Below, in pieces: positions 33,242-43,500 of a stretch of DNA of 47,326 bases. A model generated the notes under the pieces. That model was given only the letters and a program-made list of their open reading frames with translations, was not told the origin of the DNA and did not search any database. Position numbers and translations under genes: made by a program. Every line of letters starts with the position of its first letter. The stretch's first letter is position 1. Source of the DNA: an uncultured Muribaculaceae bacterium (lineage in GTDB: Bacteria; Bacteroidota; Bacteroidia; Bacteroidales; Muribaculaceae); the NCBI GenBank assembly GCA_910587545.1, contig CAJUMI010000008.1:1-47326 (forward strand), in the 5' to 3' direction.

Positions 33242-35276
33242 TATTCTTGATCTTTTTGGCCAATTGGGCCGGGGTGAGTGTGGCGGGGTATTGATCAAAC
33301 GGCAGGCGGCATGAGCATCCGCCGGCGTAGAGCGAACATCCGTAGGCAGTGCGGCCTTTGATGATATGCCCTTTGCCGCAGACTGGACAGGGGATGGCGT
33401 CGAGCGACTCGATCTTTTTCTTGCGTGGAGCGCGTTTGGTCTTAGGCTTGGGTTTAGGCTTGTCGCCGTCCTTGTCGTCAGCGGTTGTCTCGATGCGTCG
33501 CGCACTGTTGTCGTTGAGCACGTTGATCACGATTTCGCCGATCTGAGTCTTCAGTTCGGCGATAAATTCCGCAGCCGAATAGTCGCCGCGCTCGATGCGG
33601 CGGAGTTTGTTCTCCCAGATGCCTGTGAGTTTGGCGCTTTTAAGCAGTTCGTCGCGAATGGTAGCGATGAGATCGATGCCGGCCTGAGATGCCATGATGT
33701 TTTTGCGTTCGCGGTAGATGTAGCGCCGTTTGAAAAGAGTTTCGATGATCGCGGCGCGTGTCGATGGGCGTCCGATGCCGTTTTCTTTCATTGCTTCACG
33801 CAGTTCGTCGTCGTCGACGGTTTTGCCGGCCGACTCCATGGCTCTCAGCAGTGTGCCCTCGGTGTAGTATTTCGGTGGTTGGGTCGTCTTTTGCTGAAGC
33901 GCGGGCTGATGAGGGCCTGACTCGCCGACTGTGAACGGCGGCATGATGCGGTCGTCGCCGTCCGACGCTTTGTCGCTGTCAGCAGCTTCGCCGGCAAAGA
34001 GTGTACGCCATCCCGGCGACTCGATGACTTTGCCTACGGCCTTGAACTCGACATCGGCCGCCTTGCCGACAACTGTGGTCTGGAGGAATATGCAGTCGGG
34101 ATAGAAGGCGGCTATAAAGCGCATCGCTATAAGGTGGTAGAGCTTGCGTTCGTTGCCGACAAGTGCCGACGGAGACTGGCCGGTCGGTATGATGGCGTGG
34201 TGATCGGTGACCTTGGCGTTGTCGAACACCTTTTTGCTTTTTGGTATCTTGCCGGCGAGAACGGGAGCCGTGCGGTCGGCATAGGGTGTCATCTGACGCA
34301 ATATGTCTGGGATCTTGGGATAGATGTCCTCGCTCAGATAAGTCGTGTCGACGCGCGGATAGGTTGTCACTTTTTTCTCGTAGAGCGACTGAATGAGCTG
34401 CAGCGACTCGTCGGCGGTCCAGCCCCAACGGCGGTTGCACTCGACCTGCAGCGAGGTGAGATCAAACAGTCGAGGGGGAGCCTCGCGGCCTTTTTTATCG
34501 GTAACCGAACCGATGGTGAACGGTGATTCGGCAAGCGACGCAAGCGTGGCCTCGGCTTCGGCCGGGTCGTTGAAACGTCCTTTGACGGCGTTGAAAGTGA
34601 CGTCGCGGTAGACGGTCTTCAGTTCCCAGAAATTTTCGGGTTTGAAATCGGCGATTTCAAAATGGCGTTTTACGATGAGGGCGAGGGTAGGGGTCTGGAC
34701 CCGGCCTATCGACAGAACGTTGCCTTGTCCGCCGTATTTGAGCGAATAGAGGCGTGTGGCGTTCATGCCCAGGATCCAGTCGCCGATGGCGCGCGACATG
34801 CCCGCATAATACAGATTGTCGAAATTGTCCTGAGTGCGGAGAGCTTGAAAACCTTCGCGGATCGACTGGTCGGTGAGCGATGAGATCCACAGTCTTTTGA
34901 CCGGACAGCTCACCCCGGCTTTCTGCATGACCCACCGTTGGATCAGCTCTCCTTCCTGGCCGGCGTCACCGCAGTTGACGATCTCGTCGGCAGTGGCGAC
35001 GAGGGTCTCGATGACATGGAACTGGCGGCGTATGCCTTCGTCGTCGATGATCTTGATGCCGAACTTCGGCGGTAGCATCGGCAGTGCTCCGAGCGACCAC
35101 CGTTTCCACAACGGGGTATAGTCGTGGGGCTCCTTGAGACAGCACAAGTGGCCGAAGGTCCATGTGACCTGATAGCCGTTGCCTTCGAAGAATCCCTCGC
35201 GACGGTTGCCGGCTCCAAGGATGGCCGCGATGTCGCGCGCGACACTCGGTTTCTCGGTGATACAGACTATCGCCAC
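33234..35276 (-). CDS. topB: DNA topoisomerase III (type IA)
   Basis: TopB decatenates single-stranded regions and resolves recombination and replication intermediates. The 680-residue product starts with GTG. It begins with the TOPRIM domain ('VCITEKPSVARDIAAILGA', then 'NCGDAGQEGELIQRWV' with the acidic metal site). It carries 'SIGRVQTPTLALIV' and the catalytic tyrosine in 'VTTYPRVDTTYLS' near residue 312, followed by 'ATNMHAIIPTG'-like 'DHHAIIPTGQSP' and the C-terminal zinc ribbon 'CPVCGKG ... YGCSLY'. The gene follows mazG by 5 bases. The tail is Lys-rich before the ribbon. Confidence 0.94.
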   Translation of the reverse strand: MAIVCITEKPSVARDIAAILGAGNRREGFFEGNGYQVTWTFGHLCCLKEPHDYTPLWKRWSLGALPMLPPKFGIKIIDDEGIRRQFHVIETLVATADEIVNCGDAGQEGELIQRWVMQKAGVSCPVKRLWISSLTDQSIREGFQALRTQDNFDNLYYAGMSRAIGDWILGMNATRLYSLKYGGQGNVLSIGRVQTPTLALIVKRHFEIADFKPENFWELKTVYRDVTFNAVKGRFNDPAEAEATLASLAESPFTIGSVTDKKGREAPPRLFDLTSLQVECNRRWGWTADESLQLIQSLYEKKVTTYPRVDTTYLSEDIYPKIPDILRQMTPYADRTAPVLAGKIPKSKKVFDNAKVTDHHAIIPTGQSPSALVGNERKLYHLIAMRFIAAFYPDCIFLQTTVVGKAADVEFKAVGKVIESPGWRTLFAGEAADSDKASDGDDRIMPPFTVGESGPHQPALQQKTTQPPKYYTEGTLLRAMESAGKTVDDDELREAMKENGIGRPSTRAAIIETLFKRRYIYRERKNIMASQAGIDLIATIRDELLKSAKLTGIWENKLRRIERGDYSAAEFIAELKTQIGEIVINVLNDNSARRIETTADDKDGDKPKPKPKTKRAPRKKKIESLDAIPCPVCGKGHIIKGRTAYGCSLYAGGCSCRLPFDQYPATLTPAQLAKKIKNNG

Positions 35277-35281
35277 GCCGA

Positions 35282-36067
35282 TTATTTTTGTTTTTTCGCT
35301 TCACACCACAGTGTCTCCATCTCGTCGAGCGAGAGGTCGGAGATGTTGCGGCCGCATTCAGCAGTCGAGCGCTCTATGTGGTTGAAACGGCTGATGAATT
35401 TTCGATTGGTGTGTTCGAGGGCGTTTTCAGGATTGACACCGTAGAGCCGGGCGGCGTTGACGACGCTGAACAGAAGGTCGCCGAATTCGGCCTCGATGTC
35501 ATCCTTGCGGCCGGAAGCGATGGCTTCTGACACCTCGCCGATCTCTTCGCTGACTTTCTGCCAGATGTCTTCGGGTTTTTCCCAATCGAAACCGACATTG
35601 GCGGCTTTCTCCTGGATGCGGAACGATTTGATAAGGGCCGGCAGAGCGTCAGGCACACCGGCGAGCACTGTGCGGTTACCACCTTTTTCTTTGAGCTTTA
35701 TTTTCTCCCAGTTGGTCTCTACGCCGTGGGCATCGTCGACTTTCACCTCTCCGAAAACATGTGGGTGGCGAAATATCAGCTTGTCGTTGAGCGCATTGGC
35801 TACGTCGGCGATATCAAATTGATCCTTTTCGTCGGCAATCTTGGAATAGAACAGAATGTGGAGCAACACATCGCCGAGTTCCTTTTTGATATCGGCGGTG
35901 TCATCGCAGGCGAGAGCCTGAGCGAGCTCATAGACTTCTTCGATTGTGTTAGGGCGCAGGCTCTCGTTGGTCTGTTTGGCATCCCACGGACAGCGCACAC
36001 GCAGAATGTCGAGTGTATCAATCACCCTGCCGAGTGCGGCAAGACGTTCGTCGCGAGTATTTGACAT
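35282..36067 (-). CDS. mazG: MazG nucleoside triphosphate pyrophosphohydrolase
   Basis: MazG hydrolyses NTPs and dNTPs to monophosphates and clears non-canonical nucleotides. The 261-residue product has the two tandem MazG folds: the first has 'NTIEEVYELAQAL' with the EExxE-type metal site and 'ELGDVLLHILFYSKIADE', and the second has 'KVSEEIGEVSEAI' and 'EAEFGDLLFSVVNAARL'. A glutamate-rich end and no extra domain make it the full-length E. coli-like type. It sits 14 bases after dsbD and 5 before topB. Confidence 0.95.
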   Translation of the reverse strand: MSNTRDERLAALGRVIDTLDILRVRCPWDAKQTNESLRPNTIEEVYELAQALACDDTADIKKELGDVLLHILFYSKIADEKDQFDIADVANALNDKLIFRHPHVFGEVKVDDAHGVETNWEKIKLKEKGGNRTVLAGVPDALPALIKSFRIQEKAANVGFDWEKPEDIWQKVSEEIGEVSEAIASGRKDDIEAEFGDLLFSVVNAARLYGVNPENALEHTNRKFISRFNHIERSTAECGRNISDLSLDEMETLWCEAKKQK

Positions 36068-36081
36068 AACGGTTGGTCAGG

Positions 36082-38049
36082 TTATCTTGATTTATATGCT
36101 TCAGCCCCGCGGTTAAGCCAGTCGAGGAAGTCGTCGACATTCTCGTCGTAGGCGCGTGCGGGAGCGAGCGGACGACCCTGATTGTCGAGCAGAACATAGT
36201 AGGGCTGGGAGTTGATGCCGAATTTATGGCGCTGGAGATAGCTCCAGCGGTCACCTACGGTCGATATGCGCGTCGTCGAACCGTATTCTTCGACGCTGTA
36301 AGGCTTGGCAAGGCTCTCCTTGTCGTCGACCATCAGTTTGATGAGCACGTAGCCGTTCTCGATGGCGTCGCGCACGGACTGGGTGTCGAACACGGCGCCT
36401 TCCATCTTGCGGCAGTTGACGCATGCGTAACCTGAGAAGTCAACGATCACGGGCAAATTGTTCTCAGCGGCGTAGGTCATGCCTTCGTCGTAGTCGTGGA
36501 ATTCTTTGAATGTGCCGCCGTAGAGATTGAAATCCTGAGTGGTCAGCGGGGGCGCGAAAGCCGAGATGCTCTTGAGCGGTGCGCCCCAGAGGCCGGGAAC
36601 GAGGTAGACGGCAAACGAGAACGAGGCCACGGCGAGGAAGAAGCCGAGGACGCCTGTGTGTCTGCGCTCGGAGTCATGTGAGAAGCGGAGTTTGCCGAGG
36701 AGATACATGCCGAGCAGCGCAAAAAGCACTATCCAGATAGACAGGAACACTTCGCGGTCGAGTATCCGCCAGCCGTAGGCGAGGTCGGCGACGGAGAGGA
36801 ATTTGAGCGACAGAATCAGTTCGATGAAGCCGAGAACGACTTTGACCGAATTCATCCATCCGCCTGACTGAGGCATTTCCTTTAGCAGCGACGGGAAGAA
36901 TGCGAACAGACCGAAGGGCAGGGCAAGACCGATCGCAAAACCGCCCATGCCGACGGCCGGACCGAGTATGCTCGCCTGTGATGCCGCCTCGACAAGCAGT
37001 GTGCCGATGATGGGGCCGGTGCATGAGAACGAGACAAGTACGAGCGTGAAGGCCATGAAGAATATGCTGAGCATGCCGGTGGTCGATTCGGCTTTGTTGT
37101 CCATCTTGTTACGCCAGCTTTCGGGTAGAGTGATGTCAAACGCTCCGAAAAATGAGATTGCGAATATGACGAGCAGAGCGAAGAAAATCAGGTTGAACAC
37201 GGCGCTTGTCGCGATTTCGTTGAGCTTGCCGGCGTCGAATATCAGAGTCAGAGCGATGCCCATGACGAGGTATATGACGACGATGCTGACGCTATAGGTT
37301 ACAGCATCGGTTATCGAACGGCGACGGTCTTTGCCTTTTTTCAGGAAGAAACTCATCGTCATCGGTATGAGTGGCCATACACAAGGTGTAAGCAGTGCGA
37401 GCAGACCGCCGAGGAAACCGAACAGGAAAATGCTTAGCCAGCCGGCACCTTCGGTCGAATGGTCATTCTCCATATCGACGGGTTGCCACCACTCTGTCAG
37501 TTCGGACTGAGTCGTGTTGACCGGAACGTCGATCGTCGCGGGGGCAGCGACGGGAGCTGCGTCCGATGGCTCGTCGTCGTCGCCGAACGGAATGCTGAAA
37601 TCGACGTGGGTCGGCGGTGTGCATGACACGTCGTTGCAGGCCATGTAGTTGATCGTGCCTGCAATCGTAATGGCTTTGACGCCGTTGTCAAGTCTGAATT
37701 TACGAGAGAAAGTCACCGACCCCGAAACCCAGGGAATGTTGAGCTTCATGATGTCGTCGTAGTGGTTTTCTATCTCGACGGAAGCTTCAACATCGCCGAT
37801 GAGAGTCAGACCGTCGACGGGAGTGATGTCGAATGACGTAGGGGGGGCTGATCCCTCGGGCATGGCAAGACCGTAGATGTGCCAGCCTTCTTTGATATCG
37901 GCGATCCATCTGATGATGCCTTCAGTGTCGGATGTTTTTTCTATTTCGGTAGTCCAGCTGACGTTGCTCGGGAGAGCGGCGGTCGCCGGCAGGAAAGATG
38001 TGATCGCAATGAAGAGCGCGAGGGCTAAGGAAGTCAGTCGTTGTCTCAT
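36082..38049 (-). CDS. dsbD: Thiol:disulfide interchange protein DsbD (membrane reductase)
   Basis: DsbD passes electrons from cytoplasmic thioredoxin through the membrane to periplasmic partners. The 655-residue product has a signal peptide (about 1-24), an N-terminal alpha domain with the cysteine pair in 'MACNDVSCTPP', an eight-helix membrane beta domain (about 215-470, with 'TPCVWPLIPMTMSFFLKKG' and 'SCTGPIIGTLLVE'), and a C-terminal thioredoxin domain with CVNC ('GYACVNCRKMEG'). All three pieces and their cysteines are present, so it should be functional. It overlaps the previous gene by 4 bases. Confidence 0.93.
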   Translation of the reverse strand: MRQRLTSLALALFIAITSFLPATAALPSNVSWTTEIEKTSDTEGIIRWIADIKEGWHIYGLAMPEGSAPPTSFDITPVDGLTLIGDVEASVEIENHYDDIMKLNIPWVSGSVTFSRKFRLDNGVKAITIAGTINYMACNDVSCTPPTHVDFSIPFGDDDEPSDAAPVAAPATIDVPVNTTQSELTEWWQPVDMENDHSTEGAGWLSIFLFGFLGGLLALLTPCVWPLIPMTMSFFLKKGKDRRRSITDAVTYSVSIVVIYLVMGIALTLIFDAGKLNEIATSAVFNLIFFALLVIFAISFFGAFDITLPESWRNKMDNKAESTTGMLSIFFMAFTLVLVSFSCTGPIIGTLLVEAASQASILGPAVGMGGFAIGLALPFGLFAFFPSLLKEMPQSGGWMNSVKVVLGFIELILSLKFLSVADLAYGWRILDREVFLSIWIVLFALLGMYLLGKLRFSHDSERRHTGVLGFFLAVASFSFAVYLVPGLWGAPLKSISAFAPPLTTQDFNLYGGTFKEFHDYDEGMTYAAENNLPVIVDFSGYACVNCRKMEGAVFDTQSVRDAIENGYVLIKLMVDDKESLAKPYSVEEYGSTTRISTVGDRWSYLQRHKFGINSQPYYVLLDNQGRPLAPARAYDENVDDFLDWLNRGAEAYKSR

Positions 38050-38537
38050 CGTGGTTTTTTGGGAGTGTTTAGTTCAGACGGATTGTATTTCGGGATGACG
38101 ATTGTGATAGTCTCGGTTTTTGGGGGAGTGCATGTTCCGCCGTTGCAGCTCATGAACGATATGTCGACTTTTACTCGCGCCTCTTTGGGCTCGGTGAGAG
38201 TGAACCGCTGGGTAAAAGTCACGTTGCGGTCCCACCATGACAGATTTTTGCCAAACAGAGGATCCATCTGCACGATCGGCGGCTCCGATGGACGGATATC
38301 GCCGTCGGTCCGGATGCCTTTGCTGTCAGAGAAGTTGAAGCGAGTAGGTTTCGGACCGCCGTCAGGCATCTCCAGACCATAGAGGTGCCATCCCTCGGCT
38401 ATGAGAGCCTTTATTGTTATCTCACCTTCAGTCGGCGAGGTCATTTTTACGGATGCGCGCCAACGCACGGGGCTTTGTGCTGTCGATGCGAGCGCCAATG
38501 CAAATAAAGCGAACAATATTACTAATGCTTTTTTCAT
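38046..38537 (-). CDS. Stand-alone DsbD alpha-type domain protein, secreted
   Basis: This 163-residue protein has a signal peptide (about 1-20, ending STAQ) and one DsbD N-terminal-type domain. It parallels the start of dsbD beside it: 'EGWHLYGLEMPDGGPKPT' here versus 'EGWHIYGLAMPEGSAPPT' there, and 'MSCNGGTCTPP' versus 'MACNDVSCTPP', so the CxxxxC cysteine pair is kept. It is probably a periplasmic partner that takes electrons from DsbD, made by duplication of the domain. Such domains are also called DsbC-like corrector domains (PF11412). It is the first gene of the operon. Confidence 0.87.
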   Translation of the reverse strand: MKKALVILFALFALALASTAQSPVRWRASVKMTSPTEGEITIKALIAEGWHLYGLEMPDGGPKPTRFNFSDSKGIRTDGDIRPSEPPIVQMDPLFGKNLSWWDRNVTFTQRFTLTEPKEARVKVDISFMSCNGGTCTPPKTETITIVIPKYNPSELNTPKKPR

Positions 38538-38557
38538 GTGATAAAATTTTAATAAGC

Positions 38558-38568
38558 CCTATCATAGG
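38558..38568. repeat. Short palindrome in the leader of the dsb operon
   Basis: CCTATCATAGG is an 11-base palindrome with one central base, 21 bases before the ATG and downstream of the -7 box. It is short enough to be chance, but its place in the leader makes an operator possible. Confidence 0.25.
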
Positions 38569-38589
38569 ACCTAATCTACAATTCTTTTA

Positions 38590-38597
38590 CAAAATTA
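38590..38597 (-). promoter_or_regulatory. Promoter -7 box of the dsb-mazG-topB operon
   Basis: On the minus strand this is TAATTTTG, a full match to TAnnTTTG. A TTTTC sits 18 bases upstream as a weak -33 element. The transcript should begin near 38583, with about 45 bases of leader. Confidence 0.5.
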
Positions 38598-38640
38598 CTA
38601 TAATATGTTCGATACGAAAAGATAAAAATGCTGAAATGTG

Positions 38641-39333
38641 TCATTTCCGGCGTGCCGAGTCGTGAGCGTTGATCTGATCGACAATCTGTTGCATCCCCTT
38701 GACCGACGGATGTCCCTCGATGCGGTCAATGTCGGCGAGCAGGATGTAGTCGACTCCGTAGTGATCGCATATGTCAATCGACGACTGAGTCACTTCGTAG
38801 CTCAGACCATTGTTGATCAGCACTACGATTTCGACACCGGGATAATATTCCTGCATCGATGACAGCATATATGCCATAGCCGGGCGGAATTTGTAGAGGT
38901 CTTCTTTGGTCCAGTCGTCATATTTGAACTCGCCGACGGGCACACCGGCCCAGGAGTCGTTGGTTCCGCCGAAGATATAGATGATGTCCGGGTTACCGAG
39001 GTTTTTCATCCGCGCTATGAACGAGCGATCGGTGTAGTCTAGGCCTTTGTAGCCGGTGTTGCAGACTGTTGACCCTGAGAACGAGTTGTTGCGGCACATG
39101 CGGTAGCCGCGGTCGGTGATTAGTTTGTGCCACCATGTCTGGTCGGCGCGGCGCACGTCAGTGGCACTTGCTGATTTTTTCCAGTACCATACATAGTTGG
39201 TGTCGGGGTAGACACAACCCTGAAAAGTGGAGTAAGAATCTCCGAGGATAGAAACACCCTTGCGGCTTTGGGCGACCGACACTGCCGGAAGCAGAACAAC
39301 GGCTAAAAGAATACCGAAAACGAGTTTTTTCAT
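38641..39333 (-). CDS. Secreted SGNH/GDSL hydrolase
   Basis: The 230-residue product has a signal peptide (about 1-21, ending SVAQ) and the SGNH fold: the nucleophile is in 'SILGDSYSTF' (the GDS motif), then 'FSGSTVCNTG' and 'FGGTNDSW', with the GxND. The triad end is in 'EGHPSVKGMQQI', with the Asp/His region unusual in that the histidine is followed by P. These enzymes deacylate glycans or lipids. No sugar enzymes are near, so the substrate is open. It is likely monocistronic, with the tRNA-Cys terminator just upstream. Confidence 0.85.
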   Translation of the reverse strand: MKKLVFGILLAVVLLPAVSVAQSRKGVSILGDSYSTFQGCVYPDTNYVWYWKKSASATDVRRADQTWWHKLITDRGYRMCRNNSFSGSTVCNTGYKGLDYTDRSFIARMKNLGNPDIIYIFGGTNDSWAGVPVGEFKYDDWTKEDLYKFRPAMAYMLSSMQEYYPGVEIVVLINNGLSYEVTQSSIDICDHYGVDYILLADIDRIEGHPSVKGMQQIVDQINAHDSARRK

Positions 39334-39372
39334 AATGTGATGGAATTTTCGGTAAAATTAGGCATAAAAAAG

Positions 39373-39402
39373 AAAAACTCCGACGTTTATCGGAGTTTTT
39401 TT
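39373..39402 (-). terminator. Terminator of tRNA-Cys
   Basis: Stem AAAAACTCCG (39373-39382) with CGGAGTTTTT (39391-39400) and an 8-base loop. On the minus strand it directly follows the tRNA and ends in T residues. Confidence 0.85.
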
Positions 39403-39403
39403 G

Positions 39404-39474
39404 AGGTTCCTAGCAGAATCGAACTGCTGTAAACGGTTTTGCAGACCGGTGCCTAACCACTCGGCCAAGGAACC
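39404..39474 (-). tRNA. tRNA-Cys (anticodon GCA)
   Basis: On the minus strand GGTTCCT (from 39474) pairs with AGGAACC (to 39405). The anticodon loop CTGCAAA within the stem CCGGT/ACCGT-like arm gives anticodon GCA. The T-arm is CAGCAGTTCGATTCTGCTG-like. The discriminator is U, as normal for cysteine tRNAs, and CCA is not encoded. Length is 71 bases. Confidence 0.94.
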
Positions 39475-39495
39475 CTTTAGTGGCGTTTGCGAGTG

Positions 39496-39527
39496 CAAAG
39501 TTAGATTATTTTTTTCAATTACGCAAA
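39496..39527 (-). promoter_or_regulatory. Promoter of tRNA-Cys
   Basis: On the minus strand TTTG (39524-39527) and TAACTTTG (39496-39503) are separated by 20 bases. The -7 box ends 21 bases before the tRNA starts. Confidence 0.7.
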
Positions 39528-39611
39528 TTTTATTTTAGCGCCAGGGTAAAAATGGGGCTTGAAACGCTGTCTGTAAACGCTGTCCGGACTCATCTGCGGG
39601 ACGACGGGCTG

Positions 39612-40496
39612 TCATGCCGGTTCCATGTGGACGTTGATTATGGATCCGGGCCCAAAGTGCTGACTGATGGCCTCTTCGGCGCGGGTGGCAATGGCATGAG
39701 CTTCGGTGAGGGTGATGTTCCCGTCCATTTTGGCGTGAAGATCGACGGCAATATTGTTGCCGATACGGCGTGTACGCAGATTGTGAATCCTGACAATGCC
39801 GGGCACTGATTTTACGAGGCACTCGATTTCTTTTTCCTCATTTTCGGGCAGTGATCCCTCGAGAAGCTCGTAGACCGAGGGTTTCATAATGTCGTAGCCG
39901 CTCTTGATGATGAAGATGCTGACGACAACCGCGGCTATCGGGTCGAGTATTCTCCAGCGGTCGCCGAGAAACATCGCTCCGGCGATGCCGATGAGTGTGC
40001 CGGCCGACGAAACGGCGTCGCTGCGGTGATGCCAGGCGTTGGCGACGACAGCGTTGGAGCTGACACGTCGTCCGACCCTTGCGGTGAGACGGTAGAGCCA
40101 TTCCTTCGAGACGATGGAGACAACGGCGATGACGAGAGCGATCATCGTCGGCCGGGGCAGAGCGTGGCCGTCAAGCCCGTCTATGATCAGGCGGATACCG
40201 TTGTACATCAGCACGAAACCGGCAAAGGCCAGAATGAGGCCGATGATCATAGTGGCGAACGTCTCGTATTTTCCGTGGCCGTAGTCGTGGTTTTTGTCGC
40301 TGGGGCGTTCGGCTATTTTCACGAAAACGAGTACGATCACATCGGTCACGAAGTCGCTCAGAGAGTGGACCGCATCTGCAACCATCGCGGAACTCCGGCC
40401 GACAAAGCCGGCTACGAATTTCAGCACGATCAGCGCGGCGTTGACGGCGGTGCCGGTCAGAGTTACCTTATATATTTCTTTTTCGCGGTTGTCCAT
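39612..40496 (-). CDS. Cation diffusion facilitator (CDF) metal transporter
   Basis: CDF proteins export divalent metals such as zinc, iron or manganese in exchange for protons. The 294-residue product has six membrane helices and both metal-site motifs: 'MVADAVHSLSDFVTDVIVL' in helix 2 and 'ANAWHHRSDAVSSAG' in helix 5, with the HxxxD pair. A C-terminal cytoplasmic domain (about 205-294) includes 'VPGIVRIHNLRTRRIGNNI' and 'VDLHAKMDGNITLTEAH'. The residues in helix 2 and 5 suit zinc or iron, but specificity cannot be set from sequence alone. It follows sprA by 47 bases and may be read with it. Confidence 0.93.
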   Translation of the reverse strand: MDNREKEIYKVTLTGTAVNAALIVLKFVAGFVGRSSAMVADAVHSLSDFVTDVIVLVFVKIAERPSDKNHDYGHGKYETFATMIIGLILAFAGFVLMYNGIRLIIDGLDGHALPRPTMIALVIAVVSIVSKEWLYRLTARVGRRVSSNAVVANAWHHRSDAVSSAGTLIGIAGAMFLGDRWRILDPIAAVVVSIFIIKSGYDIMKPSVYELLEGSLPENEEKEIECLVKSVPGIVRIHNLRTRRIGNNIAVDLHAKMDGNITLTEAHAIATRAEEAISQHFGPGSIINVHMEPA

Positions 40497-40543
40497 GACA
40501 TAATATATAACATATATAACGTATGTTGTGTGATTTGTGTCGC

Positions 40544-43500
40544 TTATCTTGCGAGGGAGAGATTCATTGATATGCCGTAAGACGTGTTGGTCGTGGGAAA
40601 CGCGCTGTTGGTGACTATCGGAGTGTTGACCTGATGGTCAAAGTATGCCGACAGGGTCACGCGGCGGCTCAGGATGTATTTGGCTGTGAAGTTGATGTTG
40701 ACGGTCTTGGTGCCGCTGGTGGCCTGGGTATAGTTACTTTCGATGCGGCGTATGAGAGCCTGGTTGTTCTGGATAGAGACGTTGGCGTCGAGGTCAAGGT
40801 CGTTGCTGACACCTTTCTGAGAGCCTTTGATCTTCAGGACGGTGTTGAAGTTGACGATCTTATATCCGGCGCCGAAGGTGAGGCCGCGTGACGTGGCCTC
40901 GACAACCTGACCGGCCGATGAGTTGAGCGTCAGCGTACGTTTGTCACGGTATTCGGCAGAGAACTTGATATTGTTCTGCATGATGGAGCTGACGCCGATG
41001 AGTGGGGCAAAGCTCTCGTTGATCGCTACCGACGAGATGTTGTAAGGTGACGACGGCATGGGCTTGCCGGTCAGAGCGTCGAGAGTAAAGCCGAGGTTCT
41101 GACCGTCGGCTGAGATCCAGTTGAGGTAGGACGAATAAGATCCGACGGTGTAGGTGCATTGGTATGCGTGGTTGAGGGTAAACGATTTGAACGTCTTGCG
41201 CATGTTGCCGAGATTGATGAGGCCTTCGTAAGTAATGCGCCAGTTAGGCAGGACGGAAGCGAACGAGGGGAATGGGTCGAGGGTCGCGCGCGAAGCGTTG
41301 CTGCCGCTGTATGCCGCTACGAAAGCCGGTATCAGCACGTCGCTCGAGGTCTCGCTGACTGAGCCGATCGAAGGGTCAAACGGAAGGCCTGCCTGCGGGG
41401 TGCCGGCTATGAAGCCTGCATCGGGGTATGACAGGCCGGCGTACTGTGCTTCGACACGGCTCCTGACAATAGGGATGTATTGCAGGAATTTGGCGAATGC
41501 GTCGGAGTAGTAGCCGTTGTCGACCTTGGACGAGCGCAACGCACTGGCTATCGCGCAGTGGGTTTTGGTGTAAGATCCCGACAGCGATGTCGGCATGCCG
41601 TCATACATGAACTGTATCTGTTGGGTGCGGTTGTCGGTGCGGTTGAAGGTGAGCTGCACTTTGAAGCCTTTGAAAATCTCGAAATTTGTCTCGATGTTGA
41701 GTTCGTTGGTGCGTGACCAGACAGCCGGTGAGGTTTGTCCATCGTCGGTCATGAGCCAGCCGCGTGAAAGGGCTTTGTCGATATAATGCTCGCCGGAGAA
41801 GCCGAATGCGAAGTCGAGGCCCGGTGACATTGGTCCGTAGGAACGGCTTTGGCCGAAGATGTTGCCGATGTCGGGCCGGAACAGCGGCAGCGACATGCTG
41901 TGGGAGTTGCGGTAGCGCACCGAGACATTGCGCGGTGACATCACCAACCTCAGTGCATACTCGCCGATATCGGTGAGCAGCGGTTTCTTCTCATCGAGGA
42001 TCTCGGTGATGGTGAATTTCAGATTTTCTTCGCCTCGGGTGAGGATCTCGACGTTGTTGGGATCGATGACGCGTGACTTCACGGCAAATGGTTTTCCGTC
42101 GGCCGTGGCCGCGTTGACCTTGACCTTCCTGTTGCGGAGATTGTGTTTGATGACAAGTGCTGTGTCGGGCAGCAGGGCGAGATTGCGCTCGAATTTCTTG
42201 GGTTTGGGCTTGCGGGCGGCGGGTCGCCTGGTGTTGGCGAAACGTTTGTTTATTTCTTTCAGCAAAGGCACCTTGTTGTAGATGTTCTCGAAGTTGATAC
42301 GGCCGTCGGCCGTCCATGCGCCCTGGTTGGCAATGCTGTTGCCGACGTTGATGCCGTCGACCGTCGCACCGCGGTCCCAGCGGTAGGTGGCATTATAGCT
42401 TGCCGAGGCCGTGAGGAAGTCGATGATCGGGATTTTGTTGAACGGAGCGCGGTACTGGGCCGTGAAAGTCTGATTGTAAGCCCAGGGTGTACCCATCGAC
42501 AGAATGCTCTGCCAGACGGTGTCTTTCCATTCGCGGTATTTGTCGGGGAAGAGTTTGCGGTTGACAGCGCCGACTGTTTCCTCGATGCGCGCCGAGGTGT
42601 TGGAGTTAAACGACAGCGACAGTGATTTCGTGATGTTCCAGTTGAGCGATAACTGGCGGTCCCATAGGAAATTCTTGCTCACGGATACGGGCAGCTGGAA
42701 CATTGCATCGGTCTCGGAGCGCGTCTGCTGTTCGTAGTAATAACGCGAAATGTTGGTGGAGAACGCGATGGTTGTCGGCAGCCAGTTGAGCTCCCATTCT
42801 TTGAGAAATTTGGCGTTCTTGGATTTTGACTTTATACCCTTGAACGGCTTGAAGCCTTTGATATAGGGTGAATAGGAGTACTGGAGCGCACCGCGGTAGT
42901 CGTTGGTGTACTCGTATTCGGTCGTTGGATCCATCTTGGTCTGTCTGTTAAACGAGAAATTGATGGTGAAGTTGGCCGGATCCCATGGCATGGGATTTTT
43001 GCTCTTCACGTCGAATTGCAGGCCCGACAGAGAGAAGTTCTCGACAGTCGAACGGTCTATGGCATAGTTCTCGATCGAGTCGCGTTCCTGTTTGCCGGCG
43101 CATTCTTCGAGCGCGTCCTTGAGCAGCACATCCTGATCGAGAGGATTGTATTTCGGCGATGTTTTTTCTTTCGATATGGAATAGTAGATCGGAGCGCGCA
43201 GTTTGACGGCTTCGGGAAGCAGACGGCCTACGTCGCCCTGGATTGCGAAGTTATATTGTTCGTAGTCGTCAAGACGGCGCTCGTTGAGCGACTGGTCGAC
43301 ACCGCCGAATCCCGCAGTCTCGACATGAGCACCGAAGTTGAGCGTTGCTATATCAGAGACATTGAGCGTGGCATTGGCCTTTGCGGCCCAGCCTCCTTCC
43401 TCGTTGAAGTCGGTCACTTTAAGCTCGTTGACCCACACGGTGCCGGCCTTGGTAGTGGTGGAGTTGTTTCTGACGCCTATCAGCACCACTCGGACATCGC

